A DNA stretch of 35,176 nt from Bradyrhizobium sp. YR681 (GTDB lineage: Bacteria > Pseudomonadota > Alphaproteobacteria > Rhizobiales > Xanthobacteraceae), in NCBI RefSeq assembly GCF_000282615.1, contig NZ_AKIY01000181.1, forward strand, positions 1-35,176, in the 5' to 3' direction. The notes under the pieces were generated by a model. That model saw only the letters and a list, made by a program, of their open reading frames with translations. It had not been told where the DNA came from and did not search any database. Below, piece after piece: positions 1 through 8,864 of this stretch (within the stretch, counting starts at the first letter, position 1; the number at the start of each line of letters is the position of its first letter). The position numbers and the translations under genes were made by a program.

Positions 1-34
1 GGCGATCAACGGCTCGCCGCAAGCCGCCGCCTAA
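1..34 (+). CDS. C-terminal tail of an upstream gene (partial)
   Basis: An open frame enters from the left edge and ends at a TAA at 32-34. The last residues read A-I-N-G-S-P-Q-A-A-A, with GC-rich third positions like the neighbouring genes. A hairpin follows about 30 bases later, as expected after a gene end. Only about ten residues are visible, so the product cannot be named, and the frame could still be chance. Confidence 0.35.
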   Translation, partial: AINGSPQAAA

Positions 35-66
35 GCCGCACGACCCTTCCCCTGCGACGACCGGCC

Positions 67-90
67 CCGGCTCGAACCTGTTCGAGCCGG
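67..90 (+). terminator. strong hairpin, possible terminator
   Basis: Positions 67-76 (CCGGCTCGAA) and 81-90 (TTCGAGCCGG) form a perfect 10-bp stem with a 4-base CCTG loop. It lies between the TAA at 32-34 and the start at 134. Only a weak T-rich stretch (TCTTTCG) follows, so it could be an inefficient intrinsic terminator, a transcript-end stabiliser, or a site within the leader of the next gene. Confidence 0.4.
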
Positions 91-133
91 ACCGGATCTT
101 TCGTCCCAAAATCCGGCTACCCGCGAGGATTTC

Positions 134-1153
134 ATGAAGATCTGCATCTACGGCGCCGGCGCGATCGGCGGATATCTCGGGGTTCAGCTCGCCCGCGCTG
201 GCGCCGATGTCAGCCTGGTCGCACGCGGCGCGCACCTTGCCGCGATGCGCGAGCGCGGCCTGACGCTGCTCGCGGGCGAAGAGAAGCACACCGTGCATCC
301 GCGCTGCACCGACGATCCCGCCGAACTCGGCGTGCAGGACTACATCATCATCACGCTGAAGGCGCATTCGATCACCGGCGTGATCGAGAAGATGCAGCCG
401 CTGCTGGGCCCGCACACCCGCATCGTCACCGCCGTCAACGGCATCCCCTATTGGTATTTCTACAAGCATGGCGGCGAATACGAGAATTCGACGCTGGAGA
501 GCATCGACCCCGGCGGGCGGCAGTGGCGCGAGATCGGCGCCGAGCGCGCCATCGGCTGCATCGTCTATCCCGCCACCGAGATCGAGGCACCCGGCGTGAT
601 CCGCCACGTCTACGGCAACAACTTTCCGCTGGGCGAGCCCTCCGGTGAAATCACATCCGACGTGCAGCGCCTGGCCGACCTGTTCGTCGCAGCGGGCCTC
701 AAGGCTCCGGTGCTCGACCGCATCCGCGACGAGATCTGGCTCAAGCTCTGGGGCAATGTCTGCTTCAACCCGATCAGCGCGCTGACCCATGCGACGCTCG
801 ACGTGATCTGCACCGATCCCGCCACCCGCGCGCTGTCGCGCGCGATCATGGTGGAGACACAAGGCATCGCCGAGACCTTCGGCGTCAAATTCCGCGTCGA
901 TGTCGAGCGCCGCATCGAGGGCGCCCGCAAGGTCGGGGCGCACAAGACCTCGATGCTCCAGGACCTCGAGCGCGGCCGCCCCATGGAGATCGACCCGCTC
1001 GTCACCGTGGTGCAGGAGATGGGCCGCCTCACCGGCGTTGCCACGCCTGCCCTGGACTCGGTGCTGGCGATGGTGACCCAGCGCGCCCGCATTGCCGGCC
1101 TTTATGACGGCGTGTCGGCACCGGCCGATCCCCGCGCACTGGCGGTGGCATGA
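134..1153 (+). CDS. ketopantoate reductase (PanE/ApbA) family NAD(P)-dependent oxidoreductase
   Basis: The 339-residue protein opens with a Rossmann nucleotide-binding motif, GAGAIGG at 7-13. The C-terminal helical domain carries the family's catalytic signature IWLKLWGN at 201-208 (Lys204, Asn208) and S-M-L-Q-D-L-E-R-G-R-P-M-E-I-D at 273-287. Lys204 and Glu285 are the likely acid/base and substrate-binding residues. The family reduces 2-dehydropantoate or similar 2-oxo acids with NADPH. GAGG at 124-127 supports the ATG at 134. The stop overlaps the next start (ATGA), so this gene is translationally coupled to an FAH-family gene. That pairing suggests a catabolic or oxo-acid role rather than pantothenate synthesis, where panE would normally stand alone or with panBC. 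The family is confident; the substrate is unknown. Confidence 0.88.
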   Translation: MKICIYGAGAIGGYLGVQLARAGADVSLVARGAHLAAMRERGLTLLAGEEKHTVHPRCTDDPAELGVQDYIIITLKAHSITGVIEKMQPLLGPHTRIVTAVNGIPYWYFYKHGGEYENSTLESIDPGGRQWREIGAERAIGCIVYPATEIEAPGVIRHVYGNNFPLGEPSGEITSDVQRLADLFVAAGLKAPVLDRIRDEIWLKLWGNVCFNPISALTHATLDVICTDPATRALSRAIMVETQGIAETFGVKFRVDVERRIEGARKVGAHKTSMLQDLERGRPMEIDPLVTVVQEMGRLTGVATPALDSVLAMVTQRARIAGLYDGVSAPADPRALAVA

Positions 1154-1938
1154 TGTCCGGCGAGATCAAGAAATGGCTCCGCTTCCGGAATAATGGCGCG
1201 ACCGGCTTCGGCACGCTGACGCCATCAGGCATCAGCGTGCATGAGGGCGAGATGTTCGGCCGCCATGCAGCCACCGGCAAGACTCTGGCACTGTCGGAGG
1301 TCGAGCTGCTGACGCCCTGCGCACCCAGCAAGATCGTCGCGCTCTGGAACAACTTTCACGCGCTCGCCGCAAAACTGAACCAGCCCGAGCCGCCGGAGCC
1401 GCTCTATCTGCTGAAAGCCACCAGCAGCATCACGACGCCGGGCGCCGTGATCCGCCGCCCCTCCTACTACGACGGCAAGACCACCTATGAAGGCGAGCTC
1501 GGCATCGTGATCGGCAGGACCTGCGCCCGCGTGTCACCGGCGGAAGCAGACGCCTTCATCTTCGGCTACACCTGCGTCAACGACATCACGGCCAACGACA
1601 TCCTGACCAGCGATCCGACCTTTCCTCAGTGGGCCCGCGCCAAGGGCATCGACGATTACGGCCCGTTCGGCCCCGTCATCGCGACCGGCCTCGATCCCGC
1701 AAAACTCGTTGTCCGCACCATCCTCAACGGCGCCGAGCGGCAGAACTATCCGATCTCGGACATGATCTTCTCGGCGCAGGAGCTGGTCAGCAAGATCTCC
1801 CATGACATGACCCTGCTCCCCGGCGACCTCATCGCAGTCGGCACTTCGGTCGGCGTCGGCGTGATGAAAGAGCTGGTGAATGTCGTGACGGTGGCGATCG
1901 ACGGCATCGGCGAGCTGACGAACGAGTTTCGGCTGTAG
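1150..1938 (+). CDS. fumarylacetoacetate hydrolase (FAH) family protein
   Basis: The 262-residue protein has the FAH fold hallmarks. These are the metal ligands in YEGELG (Glu114, Glu116) and VND (Asp145), the active-site stretch A-R-A-K-G-I-D-D-Y-G-P-F-G-P around 162-175, and a late GTSVGVG motif. Members bind Mg or Mn and hydrolyse or decarboxylate acylpyruvates, hydroxymuconate intermediates or related compounds, usually at the end of aromatic or sugar-acid degradation. The start ATG overlaps the stop of the upstream reductase by four bases (ATGA), giving a two-gene operon. A palindromic repeat follows the stop within ten bases and may end the transcript. The exact substrate cannot be told from sequence: acylpyruvase, oxaloacetate decarboxylase or a sugar-acid lyase are all possible. 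Confidence 0.88.
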   Translation: MMSGEIKKWLRFRNNGATGFGTLTPSGISVHEGEMFGRHAATGKTLALSEVELLTPCAPSKIVALWNNFHALAAKLNQPEPPEPLYLLKATSSITTPGAVIRRPSYYDGKTTYEGELGIVIGRTCARVSPAEADAFIFGYTCVNDITANDILTSDPTFPQWARAKGIDDYGPFGPVIATGLDPAKLVVRTILNGAERQNYPISDMIFSAQELVSKISHDMTLLPGDLIAVGTSVGVGVMKELVNVVTVAIDGIGELTNEFRL

Positions 1939-1945
1939 CTCTCGC

Positions 1946-2098
1946 CGTCATTCCGGGGCGCGACGAAGTCGCGAGCCCGGAATCCATAACCACAGGCAGC
2001 GGTCGTGGAGCGAACTCGGCGGTGCGCAGTGCCTGACCCAATTTGCGATCGTGGTTATGGATTCCGGGCTCGGCGCTGTGCGCCGCCCCGGAATGACG
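1946..2098. repeat. Bradyrhizobium-type long palindromic repeat
   Basis: Two arms of 47 bases (1946-1992 and 2052-2098) are near-perfect reverse complements. They begin CGTCATTCCGGGGCG and end ATAACCA on the left. In the middle of each arm sits a short hairpin of different sequence (GCGACGAAGTCGC on the left, GGCGCACAGCGCC on the right), so the arms differ but stay self-complementary. It fills most of the 355-base gap between 1938 and the next start at 2294. The remainder of the gap (2099-2293) shows only the ribosome binding site of the next gene. Such elements are repeated many times in Bradyrhizobium genomes; the copy number is from memory, not measured here. Confidence 0.8.
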
Positions 2099-2293
2099 CC
2101 GCAGATTAGTCAGCGCCCCCCACGTCTCGGGAAAACCCGGCACTCTCCTCGCCGCCCCTCCACCAATCGGCTGACGCCGACGGCTGTGGATCGCGCTAGC
2201 TGACCCATGCCGCAACCCGCCCGCCCCTTGCGCTCGGTTCCGCTCTCCAATAGCAAATATGGCGATAATGTGTGCCGGCGTGAGGAAGTCACG

Positions 2294-3700
2294 ATGTGGC
2301 TGTTTTTCCTGGTTGCCTGGTTCGTCCTGCTCGTCGCCATCGCGTTTCTCGCCCAACAGGCGTTTGGTTATGACGTCAGCCACCTGCCCGCCTGGTTCGC
2401 GGGCCTGCCGATGCCGCAGCGCCTCACGATCGGGGCGATTGTGGCGCTCGGGCTCGCACTGATCGGCGCAACCGTCTGGCAGCTCTCGCGCCAGGACCGG
2501 CGCCTCGGCACGCTGCGCGACCGCCTGAAAAAGACCCGCGAGGACGTCGTTGTCGCCCACGCCCTGCAAAACCACCTCGACGCCACCGTCCAGCACCTGA
2601 TCGAGAGCGACCCAAGGGAAGCCGTCTCCACCCTCCACGACAAGCTGGGCGAGACCGAGCAGCGCGCTTTGCTCCAGCAGGGCCGCAACGAATCCACCGA
2701 CATGCATGACCAGCTCGCCGAGATCCGTCGCCGCCAGCAGGCGCTGCGCGACATGGTCGGCAAGGTCGCAGATCAGCGCCGCGCGGTCGAACCCGTCTTC
2801 ACCGAGATCCGCGACCGCCAGAACCAGCTCGAGCGCTCCCTGCACGACCTCGAAACCGACGACCGCAAGAACAGCCTCGCCGATCGGCTCAAGGACATCG
2901 CACGCGACATGTCGACGCTGCTGTCGCGGGTGAACACGGTCCAGGAGACGTTTGCAACGCTCAGCCAATACAAGGAAGATCTGGCGAAATCCCATGCCGA
3001 GCTGGTGCCGCTGCGCGCGACGGATGCCGGCATCAACGCCCTGATCGGCGAGCTCGGGCTCAGCCATGACCGCCTCACCAAGAGCGTCGATGAGCTCGAG
3101 ACCGGCGGCGATGCGCCGCTCAGCGCGCGCGTCGAGACGCTGTCGAAGAGCAAGATCGAGATCGAGCAGCGTCTCGCGCGCATCGACGACAGTTTCAACA
3201 TTCTCAAGACTGTCAGCCTCGACTTCGAGGAGCTCGGCCAGCGCCAGACCCAGCTCGAACGCGCGATTGCGGAGGTCGAGACCGGCCCCGACGGCAAGAC
3301 CCTCGCCGACCGTCAGAATGCGCTGAACGATTTCGTCCTCCAGTCGCGCCAGCGCCTCGGCGCGTTGCAGGAGACCTTGGCGACGCTGAACGCCTTCAAG
3401 GCGGAGCTGTCGAAGTCGCAGGCCGACCTCGTGCCGCTGAAGGCCCCGGTGTTCGGCATCGAGGCCATGATCGCCGACGTCAGCACCACCCGCGATCTCC
3501 TCGCCAAAACCGTCGGCGAGATCGAGGCGAACGCCGGCGTGACGCTGGCCTCGCGTGTCGAGACGCTGACCAAGAGCAAGCGCGAGGTCGAGGACCGCCT
3601 CGCCCGCATCTTCGACAATTTCAATGCGCTCGATGGCTTGCGCAAGGACATCGGCGGCATCTTCTCGACGATCCGGAACAGCCTCAACCGGATCGGGTGA
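2294..3700 (+). CDS. membrane-anchored coiled-coil protein with an internal duplication
   Basis: The 468-residue protein begins with two hydrophobic segments (about 1-22 and 38-58, separated by a short Pro/Gly-rich loop). The rest is charged, heptad-like coiled coil. I chose ATG 2294 because GAGGAAG at 2282-2288 is a good ribosome binding site and the protein then starts directly with a membrane helix; an in-frame ATG at 2207 would add 29 unlikely residues. Two copies of a roughly 142-residue unit are visible, with the best-matching blocks at 216-304 and 358-446 (V-Q-E-T-F-A-T-L against L-Q-E-T-L-A-T-L; R-V-E-T-L-S-K-S-K against R-V-E-T-L-T-K-S-K). I do not recognise a named family. A structural or envelope-spanning role is only an inference. 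Confidence 0.8.
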   Translation: MWLFFLVAWFVLLVAIAFLAQQAFGYDVSHLPAWFAGLPMPQRLTIGAIVALGLALIGATVWQLSRQDRRLGTLRDRLKKTREDVVVAHALQNHLDATVQHLIESDPREAVSTLHDKLGETEQRALLQQGRNESTDMHDQLAEIRRRQQALRDMVGKVADQRRAVEPVFTEIRDRQNQLERSLHDLETDDRKNSLADRLKDIARDMSTLLSRVNTVQETFATLSQYKEDLAKSHAELVPLRATDAGINALIGELGLSHDRLTKSVDELETGGDAPLSARVETLSKSKIEIEQRLARIDDSFNILKTVSLDFEELGQRQTQLERAIAEVETGPDGKTLADRQNALNDFVLQSRQRLGALQETLATLNAFKAELSKSQADLVPLKAPVFGIEAMIADVSTTRDLLAKTVGEIEANAGVTLASRVETLTKSKREVEDRLARIFDNFNALDGLRKDIGGIFSTIRNSLNRIG

Positions 3701-3912
3701 GTTGCTGCGCAGGATGGGTTTCGCTGCGTTCTATCCATGCTGCGAGCCGCGACCCGAAACATCCGGACACATCACATCTGCGCGCGCCCGATCATTGCCG
3801 CCAACATGTCGCGGCCGTGCCGCAACTTGGACGCATTCGGCCGCCCATCTGCGAGGCGTGTCTGGGGGCACGGCATGGCCGTGTTCGGGCCAAACCTTCT
3901 AGGGGTATCAAC

Positions 3913-4110
3913 GTGAAGAAGATTGTAATTGTTCTGGGTGCGACGCTTGCTCTGGTGACGGCTGCGAACGCTGCGGATCTGCCGCGCCGCCAGCCCGTGC
4001 CGGTCTATCCGGCCGAGCAGGCCCCGATCGGCAAGATGCCGATTGGCAAGAGCCCGATTGGAAAGGCCCCGATCGGCAAGGCGCCCGGCCCGGTCGCTGC
4101 GCGCTACTGA
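3913..4110 (+). CDS. small secreted protein with PIGKx pentapeptide repeats
   Basis: This 65-residue protein starts at GTG 3913 behind AGGGG at 3901-3905. A clear Sec signal peptide (K-K-I-V-I-V-L-G-A-T-L-A-L-V-T-A-A-N-A) is followed by a predicted cut after A-N-A and a mature part of about 45 residues. The mature chain is Pro-rich and contains four consecutive PIGKx units encoded by four 15-bp tandem repeats at 4024-4083. It has no cysteines. It lies 52 bases before another secreted protein on the same strand. Its function is unknown; low complexity and basic charge suggest a cell-surface or periplasmic peptide. It is easily missed by gene finders because of its size and GTG start. Confidence 0.7.
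   Translation: MKKIVIVLGATLALVTAANAADLPRRQPVPVYPAEQAPIGKMPIGKSPIGKAPIGKAPGPVAARY
4024..4083 (+). repeat. four tandem 15-bp units encoding PIGKx
   Basis: Four in-frame 15-base units of the form CCG-ATY-GGM-AAR-NNN follow each other without gaps. Differences are mostly at third codon positions, so the peptide PIGK is conserved while the DNA has diverged. The fifth residue of the unit varies (M, S, A, A). Confidence 0.85.
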
Positions 4111-4162
4111 TCAGCGCAACCGCTGCATTGGTGTGAACGGTCGACGAGTCGAGGGGCATAGC

Positions 4163-4810
4163 GTGACGAACAAACCTGATCGATCGGGATCCTGCATCCT
4201 TGCGGGGTTCGCGCTTGCGGCGATGATCGCATGCACGATGCCCTCGGCCTCGGCCCATGAGGCGAACAAGCGCATTGCCGACGCAAATGCGCTTGCCACG
4301 ACCGACTCCACGTCACGATCGGCGCCGCAATCGCGGCGCCCGGTCGCGCGTGCGGAGAAAGGTCCCTATTACGTCGACTTCCGCGCCCGCACGGCGGCGA
4401 GCTGGGGCCATGCCTTCGTCTGGTACGGCAAGACCAGCGAGCGCGCCGTCGAAGTGGCGGGCCTCACGCCTGCCGGCGATACCTGGGCCTATGTGCTCGG
4501 CCACCTCACCTGGGTGCCGGCCGAGACCGGCGCGAGCTACGGCGATCTCGATCCAGACTATCTGACCGCCAGCTACCGCGTCTACCTGAACGAGGCCGAC
4601 GCCAAGCGCGTGTTCGCCTACATCAAGAAATTGCAGGCAAGCTCGCCGGTCTGGAACGCCGAGACCACCAATTGCACCGGCTTCATCGGCGACATCGCCG
4701 AATACATGGGCCTGCAGGTCCCCTATCGCTGGCAGCGCCCGGAAAACTTCGTCAACCGCCTCAAGGAAATGAACGGCGGCCGGCAGATGGTGCGGCTGTC
4801 GGCGGAGTAG
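4163..4810 (+). CDS. secreted protein with possible permuted papain-like (NlpC/P60-like) fold
   Basis: The start is GTG 4163, with GAGGGG at 4151-4156 as ribosome binding site; an in-frame ATG at 4043 would overlap the preceding gene. The 215-residue product has a signal peptide ending near A-S-A at 29-31. After a low-complexity Ser/Arg linker the conserved-looking domain starts near residue 67. Two stretches stand out: S-W-G-H-A-F-V-W-Y-G with His83, and T-T-N-C-T-G-F-I-G-D-I-A-E-Y with Cys171. A His before a Cys that begins a helix is the arrangement seen in circularly permuted NlpC/P60 enzymes. This suggests a thiol hydrolase acting on peptidoglycan, lipid or a peptide in the periplasm. 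I do not recognise the exact family, and the catalytic assignment is inference. Confidence 0.72.
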   Translation: MTNKPDRSGSCILAGFALAAMIACTMPSASAHEANKRIADANALATTDSTSRSAPQSRRPVARAEKGPYYVDFRARTAASWGHAFVWYGKTSERAVEVAGLTPAGDTWAYVLGHLTWVPAETGASYGDLDPDYLTASYRVYLNEADAKRVFAYIKKLQASSPVWNAETTNCTGFIGDIAEYMGLQVPYRWQRPENFVNRLKEMNGGRQMVRLSAE

Positions 4811-4820
4811 CCGTGATTCC

Positions 4821-4909
4821 GTAGCCCGGATGGAGCGCAGCGCAATCCGGGACCGGCGCCGCTTTGTTGCACGAACCCCTGATTACGCTGCGCGCTCCAT
4901 CCAGGCTAC
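4821..4909. repeat. palindromic repeat, GTAGCCCGGATGGAGCG type
   Basis: The left arm at 4821-4847 (GTAGCCCGGATGGAGCGCAG...) is matched by an imperfect reverse complement at 4881-4909 (...GCGCTCCATCCAGGCTAC). This is a familiar intergenic element in Bradyrhizobium and its relatives. It starts ten bases after the stop of the gene ending at 4810. Confidence 0.72.
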
Positions 4910-4919
4910 GACACCATCA

Positions 4920-6205
<1,286 letters not shown>

Positions 6206-6230
6206 TCACTGCAAGAAGCGAGAGCAATTC

Positions 6231-7199
6231 ATGAAGGCTTACGTCTACGGCCCTGAGGGCGCTAAGATTTCCGACGTCGCTCAGCCAAAGCCCAAGGGCA
6301 CCCAGGTGCTGGTGCGCGTGCGCGCCTGCGGTCTCAATCGCGCCGACACCGGCATGCGCAAGGGCCACGCCCATGGCGCGGCCGGCGGCGTCGGCGCCGT
6401 GCTCGGGATGGAATGGGCGGGCGAAGTCGCCGAGCTCGGACCGGATGCGAAGGGCGTCAAGGTCGGCGACCGCATCATGGGCTCGGGCGGCGCAGCCTTC
6501 GCGGAGTATACGCTCGCCGATCACGGCCGGCTGTTTCGCGCACCCTCGAACATGAATTTCGAGGAGGCCGCCACCCTGCCCGTCGCGCTCGCGACCATGC
6601 ACAACGCCGTCGTCACCGTCGGCGGCGTGCAGCCTGGCCAAAGCGTTCTGATCCAGGGTGCCAGCTCCGGCGTCGGCCTGATGGCGATGCAGATTGCAAA
6701 GCTCAAGGGCGCAAAGCTGGTGATCGGCTCGTCCACCGATGCGTACCGCCGCGGCCGGCTGACCGAATATGGCGCCGACCTCGCGGTCGATTCCTCCGAT
6801 CCCAAATGGGTCGACGACGTCCTGAAGGCCACCGGCGGCGAAGGCGTCGATCTCATCGTCGACCAGGTCTCGGGCCAAGTCGCCAACCAGAACCTGGCTG
6901 CGACGAAGATCCTCGGCCGCATCGTCAATGTCGGCCGGCTCGGCGGCACCCATGCCGATTTCAACTTCGACCTCCATGCCGCCCGCCGCATCAGCTATAT
7001 CGGCGTCACCTTCCGCACCCGCAGCATCGAGGAGGTCCGCACGATCTTTGACGAAGTCCGCAAGGACATCTGGGGTGCGGTCGAGTCCCGCAAGCTGCAA
7101 CTGCCGATCGACAAGGTCTATGCGTTCGACGACATCGACAAGGCGTTCGAGCACATGGAGGCGAACAAGCATCTGGGGAAGATCGTGGTGACGCTGTAA
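6231..7199 (+). CDS. MDR-family quinone oxidoreductase-like alcohol dehydrogenase (zinc-free)
   Basis: The 322-residue protein of the medium-chain dehydrogenase/reductase superfamily has an N-terminal GroES-like domain (about 1-110) and a Rossmann domain with the nucleotide-binding motif GASSGVGL at 143-150. The cysteines that bind structural and catalytic zinc in alcohol dehydrogenases are absent, so it belongs with the NADPH:quinone oxidoreductase / enoyl reductase branch. N-R-A-D at 36-39 is the typical quinone-oxidoreductase substrate loop. The start ATG 6231 is preceded by AAGAAGCGAGAG. It lies 25 bases after the flavoprotein gene and may form a two-gene operon for quinone or enone reduction. 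The substrate is unknown. Confidence 0.87.
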   Translation: MKAYVYGPEGAKISDVAQPKPKGTQVLVRVRACGLNRADTGMRKGHAHGAAGGVGAVLGMEWAGEVAELGPDAKGVKVGDRIMGSGGAAFAEYTLADHGRLFRAPSNMNFEEAATLPVALATMHNAVVTVGGVQPGQSVLIQGASSGVGLMAMQIAKLKGAKLVIGSSTDAYRRGRLTEYGADLAVDSSDPKWVDDVLKATGGEGVDLIVDQVSGQVANQNLAATKILGRIVNVGRLGGTHADFNFDLHAARRISYIGVTFRTRSIEEVRTIFDEVRKDIWGAVESRKLQLPIDKVYAFDDIDKAFEHMEANKHLGKIVVTL

Positions 7200-7219
7200 C
7201 CGCGGCCGAGGTCTCATCA

Positions 7220-7299
7220 GGTGGGCAAAGCGCAGCGTGCCCACGATTTGTTTCCATCGCGCAAGAACGTGGGCACGGCGCTTCGCGCCTTTGCCCACC
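7220..7299. repeat. palindromic repeat, GGTGGGCAAAGCGCAGCGTG type
   Basis: The left arm 7220-7245 and right arm 7268-7299 are imperfect reverse complements (GGTGGGCAAAGCG... and ...CGCCTTTGCCCACC; inner CGTGCCCACG and CGTGGGCAC). This third family is distinct from the elements at 1946 and 4821-5050. It occupies the 237-base gap between 7199 and 7437. The rest of the gap holds only the upstream region of the transporter gene. Confidence 0.75.
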
Positions 7300-7436
7300 C
7301 TACGACACCGGGCCTGAAGTATGCGCGAGCCTTCAATTCGGAAGCATTCGCAATAGCTTCGCTTCTGCAACTCACTTGCGACTACAACTGTGGATCATCG
7401 CTTGATGTCCTGTGCTGGCCTGCTAAATCCCCGGCC

Positions 7437-8810
7437 ATGAGCGCACAGCACAGCAAGACTTCGGTCGCGGCCATCTCGATCTTCGCCAGCGGCGGCATGG
7501 CGGCGGCCAAGTTCGCGGTCGGGATCGCGATCGGCTCGCTCGCGCTGATCTCAGAAGCCCTGCACTCCTCGATCGACCTGGTCGCGACCATCATCACCTG
7601 GGCGGTGGTGCGGGTGTCCGACAAACCCGCCGACGACGAGCACCATTACGGCCATGGCAAGCTGGAGAGCATCTCCGCGCTCGGCGTCACCGCCCTGCTT
7701 TATGTGCTCGCCGGCGGCATTTTGGTCGAATCCTACAGCCGGCTGCGCGAGGGAACCGCGCCGCCGACCATCTCGGCCGTGCCGTTCGTGGTGCTGGTGA
7801 TCGACATCGTCGTCAATTTCTGGCGGGCGCGGGCGCTACACAAGGCCGCGCGTGAGACGCGGAGCCAGGCGCTCGCCGCCGACGCGCTGCATTTCGCCTC
7901 GGACGTGATGGGCTCGTTCGCGGTGATCATCGGCCTGATCCTCGCCGGTCTCGGCTTCTGGTGGGGCGACGCCGCGGCCGCCGCCGCGGTCGCCGTGATG
8001 ATCGCCCTGCTCGGCCTGCGCATGGCCGGCTCGACGGTGCAGACACTCGTGGACCGTGCTCCGGAGGGCGCGCAGGAGAAGGCCACGGCCGCGATCCGCG
8101 GCGTACCCGGCGTGATCGACGTCGAGCGCCTGCGCGTACGCATGGTCGGGGCAACCACCTTCATCGACACCATCGTCAACGTGCCGCGGACCTACCCGAT
8201 CGACCGCGTCGAGGAGATCAAGCGCAGGGTGCAAGCCGCCGTCGACAAGGCGTTCGGCGATGCCGACCTCACCTTCACCCCGGTCCCGGTCGCCCGCGAC
8301 AACGAGACCGTACGCGACCGCATCATGGTGATCGCCCATAATTCCGGCCTCGCCATCCACCATGTCACGGTGCACGATCTCGGCGGCAAGCTGATCGTCA
8401 GCATCGACCTCGAGGTCGACGCCGGGATGCGGCTCGACGCCGCTCACGACGTCGCCCACGCGCTGGAGCGCAACATCCAGGAAGAGTTCGGTGCGGATGT
8501 CGAGGTCGACGTCCATATCGAGCCGCTGGAACCGGAACTGCCATTCGGGGTCGACGCCGCGCCGGACCGGGTGCAGACCATCGCGGCCGCGCTGACCGAA
8601 TATGCCGCCGGCAGCGAGATCCACGACATCCATAATGTCCGTGTCCGCAACACCGATGCCGGCGAGATCGTCAACTTCCACTGCCGCGCCACGCCGTCGA
8701 TGAGCGTCATCAGGGTGCACGAGCATGTCGACGCGATCGAGCGCCGCTTGCGCCGCGCGTTCCCGAGCGTGAAGCGCGTCATCAGTCACGCGGAGCCGCC
8801 GCGCGCGTGA
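7437..8810 (+). CDS. cation diffusion facilitator (CDF) transporter with extended C-terminal domain
   Basis: I chose ATG 7437 because the frame upstream is made of repeat DNA. The 457-residue protein has six predicted membrane helices in the first 205 residues and the CDF metal site twice: H-S-S-I-D (His43, Asp47) in helix 2 and H-F-A-S-D (His152, Asp156) in helix 5. The HD-HD pattern is typical of zinc-type members. It exports divalent metal from the cytoplasm against protons. CDF proteins are usually about 300 residues with one ferredoxin-like dimerisation domain; here the tail after residue 210 is about 247 residues long. The tail appears to hold three similar modules (about 214-286, 292-364 and 374-455). 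Zinc, iron or manganese specificity cannot be decided from sequence. Confidence 0.9.
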   Translation: MSAQHSKTSVAAISIFASGGMAAAKFAVGIAIGSLALISEALHSSIDLVATIITWAVVRVSDKPADDEHHYGHGKLESISALGVTALLYVLAGGILVESYSRLREGTAPPTISAVPFVVLVIDIVVNFWRARALHKAARETRSQALAADALHFASDVMGSFAVIIGLILAGLGFWWGDAAAAAAVAVMIALLGLRMAGSTVQTLVDRAPEGAQEKATAAIRGVPGVIDVERLRVRMVGATTFIDTIVNVPRTYPIDRVEEIKRRVQAAVDKAFGDADLTFTPVPVARDNETVRDRIMVIAHNSGLAIHHVTVHDLGGKLIVSIDLEVDAGMRLDAAHDVAHALERNIQEEFGADVEVDVHIEPLEPELPFGVDAAPDRVQTIAAALTEYAAGSEIHDIHNVRVRNTDAGEIVNFHCRATPSMSVIRVHEHVDAIERRLRRAFPSVKRVISHAEPPRA

Positions 8811-8864
8811 CGTAGAATGTGCAGGCGATCGCGCGTTCTCGTTTCGGACTCATCGCGAACGTGC

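Noticed and set aside
1829..3067. 412-codon open frame on the minus strand
   Set aside because: Runs through a palindromic repeat and antisense to two supported genes; no protein motif.
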